From positions 181,475-245,474 of the forward strand of contig NZ_RHIB01000004.1 of NCBI RefSeq assembly GCF_003710255.1: a stretch of 64,000 nt of DNA, in the 5' to 3' direction. A program made the position numbers and the translations under genes. Source of the DNA: Alteribacter keqinensis. Lineage in GTDB: Bacteria > Bacillota > Bacilli > Bacillales > Salisediminibacteriaceae. Positions 34,400-43,263 of the stretch are shown here, in pieces (positions within the stretch are counted from its first letter, which is position 1; every line of letters begins with the position of its first letter). A model generated the notes under the pieces. The model saw only the letters and a program-made list of their open reading frames with translations. It was not told where the DNA came from and made no database searches.

Positions 34400-35305
34400 A
34401 TGAACAACAAACGGATTTCAATCATCGGTGTGCCAATGGACTTGGGCCAAAGACGCCGGGGTGTCGATATGGGACCAAGTGCGATTCGCTATGCAGGTGT
34501 AGTCGAACGACTCGAAAATCTAGGATATGAAGTGAATGACCGCGGCGATGTTGAAATTGGACGTCCTGAAAAATATGATGTTGTAGAAGAAGGAAACTTA
34601 AAAGACCTGAAAGAGGTTGTCAAAGCCAACCAGGTTCTTTCTGATAAAATTACAAAAGCCGTTGACGAAGGTGACTTCCCGCTGATCCTGGGGGGTGATC
34701 ACAGTATCGCCATCGGAACACTTGCAGGGGTTGCCAACAAGTGCGAGAACCTTGGTGTGATCTGGTTCGATGCTCACGGTGATCTGAATACGGGAGATAC
34801 TTCACCGTCAGGTAATATACACGGTATGCCTCTTGCGGTGAGCCTTGGAATCGGACATCCCTCCCTTACTGAAATCGGAGGATATGCGCCTAAGATTAAA
34901 CCTGAGAACCTTGTGATCGTAGGCGCCCGCTCTCTGGATGAAGGTGAGCGTGAGCTGATCCGCGAGAAGGGGATCAAAGTTTTCACTATGCACGAAATAG
35001 ACCGTATGGGCATGACAAAAGTGATGGAAGAAGCGATCGAGCATGTGTCGAAAAACACCGACAGTGTTCACCTTAGCCTTGACCTTGATGCTCTTGACCC
35101 GCACGATGCACCAGGTGTAGGAACGCCGGTTATTGGCGGAACAAGCTATCGCGAAACGCACCTTGCCATGGAGATGCTTGCTGAACGCAACCTTCTGACA
35201 AGTGTGGAGTTTGTGGAAGTCAACCCGATCCTTGACTCTAAAAATCAGACGGCTGAAGCTGCTGTCGGTCTGATCGGCTCTCTGTTTGGAGAGAAACTGC
35301 TTTAA
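34400..35305 (+). CDS. rocF: Arginase
   Basis: A 301-residue Mn-dependent ureohydrolase that splits arginine to ornithine and urea. Metal ligands are visible in GGDHSIAIG, WFDAHGDLNT and LSLDLDALDP; SGNIHGMPLA is the substrate loop. The ATG at 34400 is favoured because GAGGTG is at good distance; a GTG at 34394 is too close. It is preceded by a 270-base gap in which nothing was recognised and followed by a terminator. No rocE permease gene is nearby. Confidence 0.95.
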   Translation: MNNKRISIIGVPMDLGQRRRGVDMGPSAIRYAGVVERLENLGYEVNDRGDVEIGRPEKYDVVEEGNLKDLKEVVKANQVLSDKITKAVDEGDFPLILGGDHSIAIGTLAGVANKCENLGVIWFDAHGDLNTGDTSPSGNIHGMPLAVSLGIGHPSLTEIGGYAPKIKPENLVIVGARSLDEGERELIREKGIKVFTMHEIDRMGMTKVMEEAIEHVSKNTDSVHLSLDLDALDPHDAPGVGTPVIGGTSYRETHLAMEMLAERNLLTSVEFVEVNPILDSKNQTAEAAVGLIGSLFGEKLL

Positions 35306-35317
35306 TAGATCGCAAAT

Positions 35318-35359
35318 CACCCCGGGTAGTCCGTGGAGGACCGGACCGGGGTGTTTTTT
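35318..35359 (+). terminator. rocF terminator
   Basis: CACCCCGG (35318-35325) pairs with CCGGGGTG (35346-35353) with an inner GTCC/GGAC pair, then TTTTTT. Confidence 0.87.
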
Positions 35360-35369
35360 GGATATTTTT

Positions 35370-35402
35370 GTTAAGAATTACGCCCTTAATGTTAAGAATT
35401 GG
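35370..35402. repeat. Two GTTAAGAATT units exactly 21 bases apart
   Basis: GTTAAGAATT occurs at 35370 and 35391, between two terminators. The same core at the same distance occurs at 4622. Confidence 0.5.
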
Positions 35403-35430
35403 AGATCTGCTTCCATTAAAATGAAAAACC

Positions 35431-35468
35431 AACCAAAAAGAGCAGCCGCCTGGCTGCTCTTTTTGGTT
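35431..35468. terminator. Strong terminator-like hairpin after the repeat
   Basis: Perfect 17-bp arms AACCAAAAAGAGCAGCC and GGCTGCTCTTTTTGGTT around GCCT. It lies 78 bases after the rocF terminator with no gene between, so it may be a second terminator or the end of a small RNA. Confidence 0.8.
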
Positions 35469-35514
35469 TGAGATGCTATCATTGGAACAGTTGCCCAATA
35501 CAGGAGGTTTTTCG

Positions 35515-35673
35515 ATGATCAAGAACATCGGTTATTTTCTTATGGCGGTTGGATTCACTGTGGCTGCCTTTTTTACAGGAGAAATCATTACGTTTGTGAT
35601 GCTCGGCCTGGTGCTTATGAGTCTTCACAGCATACATATGACACTTAAGAAGATACTCGCAAAAATGAACTGA
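35515..35673 (+). CDS. Small two-helix membrane protein
   Basis: A 52-residue protein from the ATG at 35515 (AGGAGG eight bases upstream). Two hydrophobic helices (IGYFLMAVGFTVAAFF and FVMLGLVLMSLHSI) and a basic end (KKILAKMN). No family recognised. It is convergent with arcA and ends only four bases before it. A longer frame from 35473 lacks a ribosome binding site. Confidence 0.7.
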   Translation: MIKNIGYFLMAVGFTVAAFFTGEIITFVMLGLVLMSLHSIHMTLKKILAKMN

Positions 35674-35677
35674 CTTT

Positions 35678-36913
35678 TTACACCGGGGAGCGTCTAATCG
35701 GCATGCTCATGCACCTTGGGCCGCCACGTCCCCGGGAGAGCTCGGAGCTTGGCACTTCGATAACTTCAATACCGGCTTCCCGGAGGCAGCGGTTTGAGAC
35801 GTAGTTCCGGTTATAGGTGACAACAACGCCGGGGGCAATGGCAAGAGTGTTGGACCCGTCATTCCACTGTTCCCGGGCGGAGGCAATTTCATCCCCGCCA
35901 CCACAAGGGATAAGGTTGACCTCACCAAGCTCCAGTACTTCTTTAAGCGTATCGATTAAGTGGTGACGCTCCTGAATCATGACTTTCCCTTTTTCTTCAC
36001 CAGGCTCAATAATATAGATGCGCATTCGGCCATCAGGTCCCTGAATGGCCGGGTGAATGGTGAACTGATCTTTATCCACCATCGTAAACACCGTATCCAG
36101 GTGCATGAAGGCCCTTGATTTTGGAATTTCAATGGCTACAATCCTGGTGAACGAAGGCCTGCTGGCAAACAGGTTGTTCGCAAGCTCCTCGATGGCCTGG
36201 GGAGTAGTTCTCGCACTTACGCCTATGGCGATGGTTTCTTCGTTCAAAATCAGCTGGTCTCCGCCTTCAAGGGAAAAGCGTGATGTTCTGTCAAACCAGG
36301 ACGGAACATCTTCTTTAAACATAGGATGGTGCTTTATAATATAGTCCATAAACATGGACTCCCGCTTTCTTGCAGGCTCGGCCATGGTATTAATCGAAAT
36401 CCCGTTTCCTATCACGCATGCCGGATCGCGTGTGAAATACAGGTTCGGCATCGGGTCCAGGTAAAACGGCTGGTGATCCTCCATCAGTTCGTAAAGGTTT
36501 GTCTTTCTCTCCTCACTGATCTCAGATTTTCGTACGCCCCCCATAACTTTATCCACCATTTCAGAAACCGGGAAGGAACTGAGGTACTCAGTCAGGGTCT
36601 GTCTCGAACAGCAGAGGTCGGCCTTGCTTTCCGTAATAAGCTGGTCAAGAAACTTATACCGAACAGCGGGGTTTTCAAGGGTTTCGGCCAGTAATTGCTC
36701 GAGATAAAGCACTTCAGTCCCTCGTTTCCTCATACTGTCTGTAAAGGCATCGTGTTCTTTTTGGATGGCAGGGAGATAGGGGATGTCGTCAAATAAAAGT
36801 CTTTTCAATGTATCTGGCGTCAAATTTTCAACTTCATAGCCGGGCCTTTTTACAATGACTTTTTCCAAGTTGCCTATTTCAGAATAAATGGAGAGTGGTC
36901 CGTTCCTGTCCAA
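35678..36913 (-). CDS. arcA: Arginine deiminase
   Basis: A 411-residue enzyme that converts arginine to citrulline and ammonia. Motifs include [57 protein letters not shown] and the catalytic cysteine in [13 protein letters not shown]. The TTG at 36913 has GGAGG upstream and gives the normal length; the frame to 36985 has no such site. No arcB, arcC or arcD is adjacent, so the ATP-yielding deiminase pathway is not complete here. It competes for arginine with the arginase encoded 370 bases away on the other strand. Confidence 0.94.
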   Translation of the reverse strand: MDRNGPLSIYSEIGNLEKVIVKRPGYEVENLTPDTLKRLLFDDIPYLPAIQKEHDAFTDSMRKRGTEVLYLEQLLAETLENPAVRYKFLDQLITESKADLCCSRQTLTEYLSSFPVSEMVDKVMGGVRKSEISEERKTNLYELMEDHQPFYLDPMPNLYFTRDPACVIGNGISINTMAEPARKRESMFMDYIIKHHPMFKEDVPSWFDRTSRFSLEGGDQLILNEETIAIGVSARTTPQAIEELANNLFASRPSFTRIVAIEIPKSRAFMHLDTVFTMVDKDQFTIHPAIQGPDGRMRIYIIEPGEEKGKVMIQERHHLIDTLKEVLELGEVNLIPCGGGDEIASAREQWNDGSNTLAIAPGVVVTYNRNYVSNRCLREAGIEVIEVPSSELSRGRGGPRCMSMPIRRSPV

Positions 36914-37080
36914 GTAAAGCAGGCCTCCTTCAATTGTTCTTGTTAACTCTATGTAAAAGTAAAACAACGTTATGATGGTTTTCATTACCCTGAATAAGGA
37001 AATTTCAAGCGTACTATCTACGATCTATTTTACACGCAGGAAGATCTCGTTTTAAAAGGTATGGCAGATTATCGGACAGA

Positions 37081-37104
37081 AAAAAACCGTCCGGATGGAC
37101 GGTT
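37081..37104 (-). terminator. mgtE terminator
   Basis: AACCGTCC and GGACGGTT arms (37085-37104), then minus-strand T residues. Confidence 0.82.
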
Positions 37105-37110
37105 AAATCG

Positions 37111-38454
37111 TTAAATTAAGTAAAAGAGCAATGCGGATGCGATGCCGAAGTAGATTAAGAGTGAAAAGATATCATTGATGGTCGTGATTAGCGGACCGGA
37201 GGCAACTGCCGGATCGACGCCGAGTTTATACAGTGTAAGTGGGATGACCGTGCCTGCAAGTGTTCCGATAATTAACGTTGTAAACAATGAGATACCTACA
37301 ACAAATCCGAGCATCGGGTCCTGCCAGACGGTTGCGATCAGAAACACGAGAATCCCGCAGGTAATCCCAATAATAATTCCTACATTAAATTCCCGGAATA
37401 CAAGTTTCATGACGGTCTTTTTGTCCAGATCGTTTGTGACAAGGCCCCGGACGACAACAGCCAGTGACTGGGTTCCGGTGTTACCGGTCATGCCGGCAAT
37501 CATCGGCATAAAAAAGATCAGGGCCACCACCTGATTCAGGGTATCCTCAAAGCCGTCGAGGATGCTTCCTGAAATCAGACCGATAAAGAGCAGCAGCACA
37601 AGCCAGGGTAAACGGCGGTAGGCAGCCACATAGGATTTTGTGTTAAAGTCAATGTCTTTACCGGAAGCAGAGAGCTTTTCAATATCTTCGTTTGCCTCTT
37701 CGATGAAAACGTCAATGACGTCATCAACAGTAACGATCCCTTTCAACACGTTGTTTTCGTCAACTACAGGACAGGCGAGGAAGTCGTAGCGCTGAATAAT
37801 CTGGGCAACCTCTTCCTGGTCCATGTTCACAGGGACAGAAATAACACGGTTGAACATGATATCGCTGATCTGCTCGTTCGTATCTGCAAGGAGGAGATCG
37901 CGGTATGACACAACCCCTACGAGCCTCTTGTTTTCATCAATAACATATAAGTAGTAAATATTGCGGGTAAGTTCTGCGAAAGATTTAAACTTCTCAACAG
38001 CATCTCTAACAGTATAGTGATCGCGAATCCAGACAAATTCATTGGTCATGATCCCCCCGGCGGTTTCCGGTTCGTAGCTCATGAGCTGCTGGACGGTGTT
38101 GGATTCTTCTTTTTTCATGGAAGCGAGGTACTCTTCCAGGCGCTCCACACTCAATTCTCCAAGCATGTCGGCAAGGTCATCGTTATCCATGATGTCCATG
38201 ACCTTAGAAGATTTTTCGATGCCGAGTTTATGGAGCATTTCCATCTGTGATTCCGGTTCCAGTTCTCCGATGAGGTCGGCGAGCTGGTCCGGGTTCAAAT
38301 AGGTGAGAAATTTATAATGATGTTTCTCGGGTAAAGCCCGGTAAAGTTCTGCGAAGTCAAACGGATGAAGCTCTTCCAAAATCGTCTGAAGAGCACTTCG
38401 TTTTCCTTCTTTTAAATACTTGATTGTTAAGACTGTCAGTCGAGTGGGATCCAC
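37111..38454 (-). CDS. mgtE: Magnesium transporter MgtE
   Basis: A 447-residue Mg2+ channel. The N domain (residues about 1-130, LADLIGELEPESQMEML, DDLADMLGEL) and two CBS domains (about 135-260, TVRDAVEKF and FLACPVVDENNVLKGIVTVDD) form the cytoplasmic Mg sensor. The membrane domain holds five helices with PMIAGMTGNTGTQSLAVVVRGL and AVASGPLITTINDIFSL. The start is GTG at 38454; GGAGAGGAG precedes it. No M-box riboswitch was recognised in the leader. Confidence 0.94.
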   Translation of the reverse strand: MDPTRLTVLTIKYLKEGKRSALQTILEELHPFDFAELYRALPEKHHYKFLTYLNPDQLADLIGELEPESQMEMLHKLGIEKSSKVMDIMDNDDLADMLGELSVERLEEYLASMKKEESNTVQQLMSYEPETAGGIMTNEFVWIRDHYTVRDAVEKFKSFAELTRNIYYLYVIDENKRLVGVVSYRDLLLADTNEQISDIMFNRVISVPVNMDQEEVAQIIQRYDFLACPVVDENNVLKGIVTVDDVIDVFIEEANEDIEKLSASGKDIDFNTKSYVAAYRRLPWLVLLLFIGLISGSILDGFEDTLNQVVALIFFMPMIAGMTGNTGTQSLAVVVRGLVTNDLDKKTVMKLVFREFNVGIIIGITCGILVFLIATVWQDPMLGFVVGISLFTTLIIGTLAGTVIPLTLYKLGVDPAVASGPLITTINDIFSLLIYFGIASALLFYLI

Positions 38455-38780
38455 TACGCATGCTCCTCTCCGTAAATACTCAGCACGCTATTTATCGTAT
38501 CATTGTTCAGGCGCCAATAGCACTCTCTTTTACGAAAGCTTATCATAACTTTTCCCGACGGGAGATGCCGTTCTGCAGGCATTATGGTTACAATGCTGAT
38601 TGTCTTGGATATAGCCGCAATTGTTGTGAATAAAACCCGGATTTCACCTGATAACTTCCCCTGCACCGCACTGCTCTAAAAATGCAGGATTACCTTGCTG
38701 TTGGAGAGAGGGAGCACGGTTACTATAACAGGCTGCGATGAAGAAGATTTTGTTAAAGTGTTTTAACCTTTATTGAAACT
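38455..38780. other. Gene-free leader of mgtE
   Basis: A minus-strand frame of 70 codons (38454-38666) ends exactly where mgtE begins, sharing one base of its TAG with the GTG. It has no recognised family or ribosome site and may be chance. No M-box core was found. Otherwise nothing is seen. Confidence 0.35.
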
Positions 38781-38899
38781 CAGCTTCGTTGAACGCGCTC
38801 CCTTTCCGCGGACTCAGACCGAGCATCCTCAGCCCTGTGCGCTTGCGGGGTCTCGTCTGTCTCGTGCTTCCGCAGGAGTCTCACGTATTCTGTTCAACT
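38781..38899. repeat. Dispersed repeat, copy 3
   Basis: CAGCTTCGTTGAACGC at the left, GTATTCTGTTCAACTG at the right, and an interior very like copy 1 (CTCCCTTTCCGCGGACTC, GGGGTCTCGTCTGTCTCG). The left arm has lost GAATAC. Confidence 0.75.
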
Positions 38900-38969
38900 G
38901 CGCATGGTGCGTGGTTAAAATCAGGGGAGAGAGAAAAGTCAGCCGAAAAGACCGCCAACCCGTTTTCAA

Positions 38970-39015
38970 CAGCGCGCCGAGGAGGCTCACGAACCGCCCG
39001 CAGGCTTCATCTATA
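38970..39015. repeat. Remnant of the second dispersed repeat family
   Basis: GCCGAGGAGGCTCACGAACC, CGCCCGCAGG and CATCTATA match segments at 52868-53060 and 9205-9255. Confidence 0.45.
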
Positions 39016-39067
39016 CTTTCTGTATTATAAAACAAACACGACTTGCATTATTCTATACAAAAAATGT

Positions 39068-40096
39068 TTATTTCTCCGCCTGAAGATACCGTTTGTCTTT
39101 CATAAACAGGCGCCAGAAGACAACGAATGCGGGCACGAGGATGGCCAGGCCGACACCGTAACCGACGAGTAGCCAGCGGAACATGGTGGGATCGGTAAAC
39201 GCGTCCTGGATAGTCAGGTCAGGGTAAAGAATATACGGCATGTGGGAAAAACCGTACCCGAGGCTTGCAAGACCAAACTGAATGACGATGAAAATGACAC
39301 TGAGCCGGGGTCTGCCCGGGTTTTCTTTACCAGAGGGGATGAAAAGAGCCGCATACCCGATGATAAAAGCGAGAAGGGAGAAGGCGAACAAATACCAGAC
39401 GTTCATCATGTTTTCTACCATCCATCCGGCTTCCGGGAGAAGGGTAAATGTGGCTGCCACTGCGAAAAGAAGTGTGACGGGTCCGAGCCACAATGCGTTT
39501 TTCCTGTATACGAGGTAAGTCTTTTCGTTTTGAGCTTCCCTTGAGTAGTCACTCAGTAAAAGAGAAGCAAGGAAAAGCTCTGTACTGAGCCCGAACCCGA
39601 TGTGTGTATAAAGAGTCGGGGAGGCAAAGATCTCGTTAAAAAGAAGGTAGTCCCGCCCTTCTCCGATAGATACGAAACCGCCGATTGCAATCGGCAGGGT
39701 GGCTACGAGGAGGGCGGGAATAAACAGTCCTGTCGTTCCGGAAATAATCGTCAGCATCCGTGAGTACTTTTTAGACGAATAGGCATACACCATAAAGGTC
39801 CCGCGGATAGTGAGTAAAATCAGGACGAAGCTGAACGGCAGAATCATCAGTGTCCCGAGATAGGATGCCGCCCCTGGGAAAAAGCCCACAAGAGCAACGA
39901 CGAGAAGCACGAGAAAAACGTTTGTTACTTCCCAGGAAGGAGAGAGGTAACGGTTGGCGATCACGGAGGCTTCCGTATTTTCCTTCCGGGTATAGTACAT
40001 AGCCCAAAATCCTGCTCCGAAGTCGATGGAGCCTGCTATAGCGTAGACGAACAGAAAAGCCCAAATGATCGTAATCGCAATATAGGGATCAGTCAT
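39068..40096 (-). CDS. cydB: Cytochrome bd-type quinol oxidase subunit II
   Basis: A 342-residue membrane protein of the CydB/YthB family: about eight helices, with the N-terminal YAIAGSIDFGAGFWAMYYT signature of subunit II. It pairs with subunit I encoded 12 bases upstream to oxidise quinol and reduce oxygen without pumping protons. Gene order cydA-cydB is standard; no cydCD follows. The sequence looks closer to B. subtilis YthB than to CydB; this is inference. Confidence 0.9.
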   Translation of the reverse strand: MTDPYIAITIIWAFLFVYAIAGSIDFGAGFWAMYYTRKENTEASVIANRYLSPSWEVTNVFLVLLVVALVGFFPGAASYLGTLMILPFSFVLILLTIRGTFMVYAYSSKKYSRMLTIISGTTGLFIPALLVATLPIAIGGFVSIGEGRDYLLFNEIFASPTLYTHIGFGLSTELFLASLLLSDYSREAQNEKTYLVYRKNALWLGPVTLLFAVAATFTLLPEAGWMVENMMNVWYLFAFSLLAFIIGYAALFIPSGKENPGRPRLSVIFIVIQFGLASLGYGFSHMPYILYPDLTIQDAFTDPTMFRWLLVGYGVGLAILVPAFVVFWRLFMKDKRYLQAEK

Positions 40097-40108
40097 TACC
40101 GTTTCCTC

Positions 40109-41440
40109 CTACACATTCATATTCTCAAGTTCTTTACTCACAGGGTTGCGGCCGAAGTAGAACTTCAGCACAAGAGACGTGAGGACGAGCAGGGTGACGT
40201 ACAGGGTAATAAAAAGAGCGAATAAAAACCCGAGATTTCCGGAATTTGTTGCGGCCTCACTCGTAAGCTGAACCCCGTAGATGGTCCAAGGCTGACGGCC
40301 GGTACAGCTGAATATCCAGCCTGTTTCGATGCCAAGCATGGCAAGAGGCCCGGACGTAACGAGAACAGCGAGAATCCATTTGGGCAGTGCCTTTCTGGGG
40401 AAAACAAACCTGTAGAAGAGTGCCCCGAATGAGAGTCCGAGAAGTGAGAAGCCGATCCCTACCATAATGTTGAACAACGTATGAACAAACAGCGGCGGCC
40501 AGTACTCCTCCGGGAAGTCGTTTAGGCCCTGGACGACCCCGTCCGTAGACCCTGAGGCCAGCCAGCTGAGCATACCGGGTATCTCAATTCCCCCTACTAC
40601 TTCACCCCGTTCAGGGTCGGGGATGCCGAAAATGGCAAGGGGAGCGTTGTCCTGGGTTTCGAACAACCCTTCAGCAGCTGCCAGTTTGACAGGTAAATAT
40701 TCATACAGCATTTTTGCCGTATCGTGTCCGTTCACAGCCGTATAAAGACTCATGACTGCCCCGATGATCAAAGAGATGGTCAGTCCTTTCCGGTGATACG
40801 CACGCTCGCTGTCGGACAGTTTGTTTTTCATCAATTTAAAAGCCGCGATGGAGGCGATTACAAATGCCCCTGCCATATAGGCTGTACTCACCACGTGAAG
40901 AACGGTTACATACACACTTGGATTGAAAACGGCTTCCCACGGACGTACATTCATAATTTCACCATTTACGACATCAAAGCCCCGGGGTGTGTTCATCCAG
41001 GCGTGTGCATCGGTAATAAGCACAGCAGAAGCAGTAGCACCTAAGGCGACCAGGGCCACACTCACAATCCTCATGGAATTTGACAGCCTGTCTGCTGCGT
41101 ACACGTAAATAGACATAAACACCGCTTCAAGGAAGAAAGCGAAGATCTCCACCTGGAAAGGAAGGGCGATGACACGTCCTACGATGGCCATGTATCCAGG
41201 CCACAATAAGGACAGCATGACGCCGACAATCGTACCTGATGGAATAGCCACACCGAGGAGAACGGCGAACCCTTTCGTCCAGCGTTTGGCCATAACCCCA
41301 TAATGGTCGTCTTTTTTAATGGCCCTGGTGATTTCCGCTACTAAAATCATAAGGGTAATACCAACACCTAATGTTGCAAAAATAATATGAAACGCCATGG
41401 AAGACCCAAAGAGCATTCTTGCTAATAACACTTCATCCAT
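40109..41440 (-). CDS. cydA: Cytochrome bd-type quinol oxidase subunit I
   Basis: A 443-residue haem-bearing subunit. The N terminus (RMLFGSSMAFHIIFATLGVGI) contains a haem-ligand histidine. TPRGFDVVNGEI, GHDTAKMLYEYLPVKLAAAEGLFET and the family's GRQPW (TGRQPWTIYGV) are present. The quinol loop is short, as in the YthA/cyanide-insensitive type. The ATG has GGAG upstream. Together with cydB it gives oxygen respiration at low oxygen or under stress. Confidence 0.93.
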   Translation of the reverse strand: MDEVLLARMLFGSSMAFHIIFATLGVGITLMILVAEITRAIKKDDHYGVMAKRWTKGFAVLLGVAIPSGTIVGVMLSLLWPGYMAIVGRVIALPFQVEIFAFFLEAVFMSIYVYAADRLSNSMRIVSVALVALGATASAVLITDAHAWMNTPRGFDVVNGEIMNVRPWEAVFNPSVYVTVLHVVSTAYMAGAFVIASIAAFKLMKNKLSDSERAYHRKGLTISLIIGAVMSLYTAVNGHDTAKMLYEYLPVKLAAAEGLFETQDNAPLAIFGIPDPERGEVVGGIEIPGMLSWLASGSTDGVVQGLNDFPEEYWPPLFVHTLFNIMVGIGFSLLGLSFGALFYRFVFPRKALPKWILAVLVTSGPLAMLGIETGWIFSCTGRQPWTIYGVQLTSEAATNSGNLGFLFALFITLYVTLLVLTSLVLKFYFGRNPVSKELENMNV

Positions 41441-41654
41441 CTTTCACCGCTCCTCTTTATACAAGCTCTTTTTATCGTGCGACGTTGGTTGGGATTTATG
41501 CATTATTCTTCCAACAATAAAAAAGAATCATGAAAAAGGAGAGGAAGAGGACATTATCATATTCAAAAGAGCGGATAATACACTCATAGTGGAGGGGTTT
41601 GTGAACCTTTAAAGAGAAAAATGTGTTAAGGAACCTTGTTGATTTTTTTAAAAG

Positions 41655-41730
41655 AGTAGATTGCAGCGACTGAGCGGCGCCCCGCGAAAAGGGAGCGCAA
41701 AGAAGCGTAAATCAGCACCAGAGTTTAACA
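41655..41730. repeat. Truncated copy of the second dispersed repeat family
   Basis: GATTGCAGCGACTGAGCGGC, CCGCGAAAAGGGAGCG and GTAAATCAGC in order, matching the ends of the 52868 element. It lies in the gene-free gap 41441-41972. Confidence 0.4.
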
Positions 41731-41789
41731 AAACCAAGGAGAAAAAATGAAGCGTATACAAAATAGTTCGACGAATCACAGTTCCTTCG

Positions 41790-41844
41790 TTGACGTTAAA
41801 AAAAGCCGTGTGCTATAATCCATATATAATGAAAATCATTCTCA
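41790..41844 (+). promoter_or_regulatory. Promoter and Fur box upstream of fbpC
   Basis: TTGACG (41790-41795), 18 bases, TATAAT (41814-41819), then TGAAAATCATTCTCA (41830-41844), close to the Fur 15-mer TGATAATNATTATCA and overlapping the transcription start. Iron repression is expected. Confidence 0.78.
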
Positions 41845-41972
41845 ACTAACTAATAATAATTCTAAATAAGATATGACTTAAAAGATTATTAATAGAAACA
41901 TATACAGTTCAGGCGCTCTGGAACGCTGCCTGCGCCTTTATTATGGGAACTGAACGAACTGGAGGTACACAT

Positions 41973-43037
41973 ATGAGTTTCATTCAGTTAAAAGGAATAA
42001 CAAAATTCTTTCCAAAAACATTAAAACCCGCTGTTGATTCTCTGGATCTTTCTATTGAAAAAGGGGAAATCATTACCCTTCTCGGTCCGAGCGGCTGTGG
42101 TAAAACAACAACCCTCCGTATGATTGCCGGCTTTGAACAGCCTTCAACCGGGGAGCTTGTTATTGATGATAAAGAGGTATTTAACGCGGGACAGTCCCTG
42201 CCTCCGGAAAAACGGGGAATCGGCATGGTGTTTCAGGACTATGCACTGTTTCCTCATATGAGCATCTTAAAAAACGTCATGTTTGGCCTGAATAAATGGA
42301 GCACCCGGGAAAAGAAAAAACGGGCGAAGGAAGTACTGGAGCTTGTTGGTCTTGAGGATTATGCCACGCGATATCCGACGGAATTATCCGGCGGCCAGCA
42401 GCAGCGTGTCGCTCTTGCCCGGGCTCTTGCGCCGAAACCTCACGTTGTTTTGATGGATGAGCCGTTCAGTAACCTTGATGCGGGGCTTCGTGAAAAGATG
42501 CGGTATGACGTAACAAACATCCTACGTAAAGCAAACACGACTGCCATTATCGTCACACACGACCAGAAAGACGCTTTTGCTGTGTCTGACCGTGTGGTTG
42601 TCATGAACGAAGGTGTCATTCAGCAGATTGCCGCGCCGAAGGAAATGTACCGCTGTCCGAAAAACTGCTTCGTAGCCCAGTTTGTAGGAAAGACGAATCT
42701 TCTTACAGGAACAATGGACAACGAGCAGAAGTGTATCCATACCCATATCGGGAAAGTCGCTCTTCCTGAACAATGGAAGGAACGTCTTGAAACTGACAGT
42801 GTGAAGCTCTCTATTCGTCCGGAAGGGTGCCGTCTTGCAAAAGAAGGGCAGTACTGCGGGAAGGTAGAGCGTGTAACCTACGGGGGAGAATATCAGGAAC
42901 TTTATGTACGTCTGCAATCGGATGAGATGCTCTCGAGAGAACCGATGGTCCTTTATGCACCAATTGAACAGGATGTGGAGATTGGCTCGATTGTATCGTT
43001 TGATATTAAGCCGGAGTTGGTTGCCCTTGTTGAGTAG
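41973..43037 (+). CDS. Iron(III) ABC transporter ATPase
   Basis: A 354-residue FbpC-type ATPase: Walker A LLGPSGCGKTT, Q-loop VFQDYALFPHMS, signature LSGGQQQRVALARALA, Walker B HVVLMDEPFSNLD, H-loop IIVTHDQ, then a C-terminal TOBE-like regulatory domain (about residues 240-354). It powers the permease at 43264 and probably uses the binding protein at the left end of the window. The ATG at 41973 has GGAGGT six bases upstream. A Fur box precedes the gene and a terminator follows, so it is transcribed separately from the permease. Confidence 0.9.
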   Translation: MSFIQLKGITKFFPKTLKPAVDSLDLSIEKGEIITLLGPSGCGKTTTLRMIAGFEQPSTGELVIDDKEVFNAGQSLPPEKRGIGMVFQDYALFPHMSILKNVMFGLNKWSTREKKKRAKEVLELVGLEDYATRYPTELSGGQQQRVALARALAPKPHVVLMDEPFSNLDAGLREKMRYDVTNILRKANTTAIIVTHDQKDAFAVSDRVVVMNEGVIQQIAAPKEMYRCPKNCFVAQFVGKTNLLTGTMDNEQKCIHTHIGKVALPEQWKERLETDSVKLSIRPEGCRLAKEGQYCGKVERVTYGGEYQELYVRLQSDEMLSREPMVLYAPIEQDVEIGSIVSFDIKPELVALVE

Positions 43038-43053
43038 ATGAAGCGTAACGGAG

Positions 43054-43097
43054 AGCATTTAACCTCTTTTTCTCTGAAATGAGAGGTTAGATGCTTT
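43054..43097 (+). terminator. Terminator between ATPase and permease genes
   Basis: AGCATTTAACCTCT pairs with AGAGGTTAGATGCT (one mismatch), followed by TTTTTTT. Confidence 0.8.
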
Positions 43098-43143
43098 TTT
43101 TATGGGCATTACCTTCCTGATATTAATTATATTATTTATTTAA

Positions 43144-43158
43144 TGATAATTATTATAA
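43144..43158 (+). promoter_or_regulatory. Fur box upstream of the iron permease gene
   Basis: TGATAATTATTATAA matches the Fur 15-mer at all but one defined base. It lies 105 bases before the start codon. Confidence 0.75.
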
Positions 43159-43263
43159 ATAAAATCCGTTATGTCAAGAGAAAAAGCATGATTTTTTATT
43201 TGACTGTGACGTTGGTTATAGCAGAAGACAGATTAGTGCAATTATACAGGAGTTGTCATAGCG

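Noticed and set aside
34294..34530. 78-codon ORF before rocF
   Set aside because: It overlaps rocF out of frame and has no family resemblance.
34808..35320. 170-codon minus-strand ORF over rocF
   Set aside because: It is antisense to a clear arginase gene and matches no family; the same holds for long antisense ORFs at 28744-29343, 29359-29904, 30633-31145 and 5067-5642.
38455..38760. M-box magnesium riboswitch before mgtE
   Set aside because: Looked for because mgtE often has one, but no M-box core was recognised in the leader.
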